This document shows, one piece after another, positions 62,895-64,000 of a DNA stretch of 64,000 nt. Position 1 is the first letter of the stretch. The number at the start of each line of letters is the position of its first letter. The notes beneath the pieces are model-generated. The model did not search any database. It worked only from the letters and a program-made list of their open reading frames with translations, and was not told the DNA's origin. Source of the stretch: Geobacter sp. UBA5730 (lineage in GTDB: Bacteria; Desulfobacterota; Desulfuromonadia; Geobacterales; Pseudopelobacteraceae); the NCBI GenBank assembly GCA_002419465.1, contig DIGE01000014.1, positions 62,001-126,000 of the forward strand. The letters run 5' to 3'. The translations under genes were made by a program, and so were the position numbers.

Positions 62895-63368
62895 ATGCGG
62901 TTGTCAACCAAGAGCCGGTACGGCCTGCGGGCACTTTTCGATATCGCCTATAACGGTAATGGCGCACCAGCCCAGATTCAGGACATCTCCCGCCGCCAGG
63001 ACATATCCCCCCGGTATCTCGAGCAAATCTTCCAGAATCTCAAAAAAGCTGGCATTCTGAAAAGCAAGCGCGGCCCTCAGGGTGGCTATACCTTGGCAAA
63101 AAAACCAGAGCTGATCACGGTGCTTGATATTGTCAAGGCCACGGAACAGGATGTGTTGATGGTTGACTGCGCTGGTGACGGCAAGAAACGCCGCCGCAAG
63201 AATGAATGCCCCTTTGAGGGGAACTGCGTTACCCAGACGGTTTGGAAGGACGCCACCGATCTGCTCGCAGAACTGTTTGGCAAGATGACCCTCCAGAGCC
63301 TCTGCCAGCGTGGTCAGGACATGGGAATTAAAAAAGAGCAGGATCACCGTTTTATGTACTACATCTAG
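62895..63368 (+). CDS. Rrf2 family regulator, IscR/CymR-like
   Basis: A 157-residue winged-helix regulator: MRLSTKSRYGLRALFDIAYN, RQDISPRYLEQIFQNLKKAG, KRGPQGGYTLAK. Cys92, Cys105 and Cys111 sit where IscR has its Fe-S cluster ligands (92, 98, 104), with a longer first gap containing a basic KKRRRK insert. The last gene before cysK, 12 bases away, suggesting control of cysteine or Fe-S synthesis. Confidence 0.93.
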   Translation: MRLSTKSRYGLRALFDIAYNGNGAPAQIQDISRRQDISPRYLEQIFQNLKKAGILKSKRGPQGGYTLAKKPELITVLDIVKATEQDVLMVDCAGDGKKRRRKNECPFEGNCVTQTVWKDATDLLAELFGKMTLQSLCQRGQDMGIKKEQDHRFMYYI

Positions 63369-63380
63369 AGAGACGCAGCC

Positions 63381-64000
63381 ATGACCGCTCCTCCTTTGGA
63401 TTCATTTTTACAGGCTATCGGCAACACCCGCCTCGTGCGACTGAACAAGGTGGTCGAGCCCGGCATGGCTGCTGTTTATGCCAAGGTGGAGGCAGGCAAC
63501 CCCGGCGGCAGCGTCAAGGACCGGATCGCCTTGGCCATGATCGAGGCCGCTGAAGCAGACGGATGTCTGAAACCCGGCGCAACGGTGGTGGAACCAACCA
63601 GCGGCAATACCGGCATTGGATTGGCTCTGGTCTGTGCAATCAAGGGCTACCGTCTGATCCTGACCATGCCCGAAACCATGTCATTGGAACGCCGTCGCCT
63701 GCTGGCCGCCTACGGGGCAGAGCTGGTGCTGACCCCCGGTTCACCGGGAATGAGGGGGGCGGTACAGCGGGCTGAAGAGATCGCCGCCGAACGCTGCTGC
63801 CTGCTGCCGCAGCAGTTTAAAAACCCGGCCAACCCGGCAGTGCACCGGCGCACCACCGGCCCGGAGATCATTCGCGCCATGGGGGACAAAACCATCGACG
63901 GCTTTGTGGCTGGCGTCGGCACAGGTGGTACCATCACGGGTACTGGCGAGGTGCTGAAAATCCATAACCCCGCCATCCATATCGCCGCCGTGGAACCGGC
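63381..64000 (+). CDS. cysK: Cysteine synthase, 3' end cut by window
   Basis: The first 206 residues of a PLP enzyme that makes cysteine from O-acetylserine and sulfide. IGNTRLVRLNKV, PLP Lys46 (GGSVKDRIALAM), substrate loop TSGNTGIGLA and GVGTGGTITGTGEVL. The frame is open to the window end. Its position after an Rrf2 regulator matches cysteine-responsive cassettes. Confidence 0.95.
   Translation, partial: MTAPPLDSFLQAIGNTRLVRLNKVVEPGMAAVYAKVEAGNPGGSVKDRIALAMIEAAEADGCLKPGATVVEPTSGNTGIGLALVCAIKGYRLILTMPETMSLERRRLLAAYGAELVLTPGSPGMRGAVQRAEEIAAERCCLLPQQFKNPANPAVHRRTTGPEIIRAMGDKTIDGFVAGVGTGGTITGTGEVLKIHNPAIHIAAVEP

Overview
The gene content points to a member of the Geobacterales (Desulfuromonadota, the former Deltaproteobacteria). 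Evidence is a cheW-cheA-cheR-HDOD-cheB chemotaxis block, many sigma-54 elements, an MSHA-like type IV pilus locus and GC-rich codon use. A Geobacter/Trichlorobacter-type genome is the best guess; this is inference from gene content only.

Layout. 1-7.8 kb: end of a type II secretion/pilus ATPase, a CHRD protein, then a three-gene envelope-lipid operon (Spinster-type MFS carrier, exported alpha/beta hydrolase, MlaA lipoprotein) behind a near-consensus sigma-54 promoter. Three small envelope proteins follow on the minus strand (DUF2959 lipoprotein with its own sigma-54 promoter, BON lipoprotein, 49-aa membrane protein). The segment ends at a 3' tRNA fragment plus terminator that looks like an attachment-site scar. 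7.8-18 kb: doxX, prfC, the chemotaxis operon (minus), a sigma-54 activator and a lytic transglycosylase. 18-28 kb: an overlapping minus-strand operon (trmB, two-subunit Na+/solute symporter, degenerate DUF294 protein, TIM-barrel isomerase, GDT1 transporter), then fabI-hflX, a penicillin-binding protein and lpxH. 28-32 kb: UPF0158, AI-2E-type permease and copA.

32-39 kb is accessory in character. It holds an SDR gene, three hsp20 genes in a row, a 53-aa CxxC protein, a dnaJ fused by deletion to the tail of cbpM, an htrA protease, a 42-residue possible remnant, and a MarR/DUF169/iron-sulfur flavoprotein group. 39-43 kb: ligA and a CIRCE-controlled groESL operon.

43.4-57.1 kb is an MSHA-like pilus locus: I-J-K-L-E-G-M order, an inverted MshN-like TPR gene, two major-pilin-like genes, then two paralogous large minor pilins. 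The last minor pilin lacks Glu5 and carries an L-type lectin-like domain, so it is a candidate sugar-binding tip adhesin. 57.3-64 kb: hemH, a Met-rich Spy/CpxP-like periplasmic protein with a two-component system, a LUD protein, comF, and an Rrf2 regulator directly before cysK (cut by the window end).

Points most worth a second look: the lectin-tipped pilin, the sigma-54-driven Spns/hydrolase/MlaA lipid operon, the hflX gene that seems to start with AUU, the dnaJ-cbpM deletion scar, the DUF294 pseudo-nucleotidyltransferase, and the tRNA-fragment scar.
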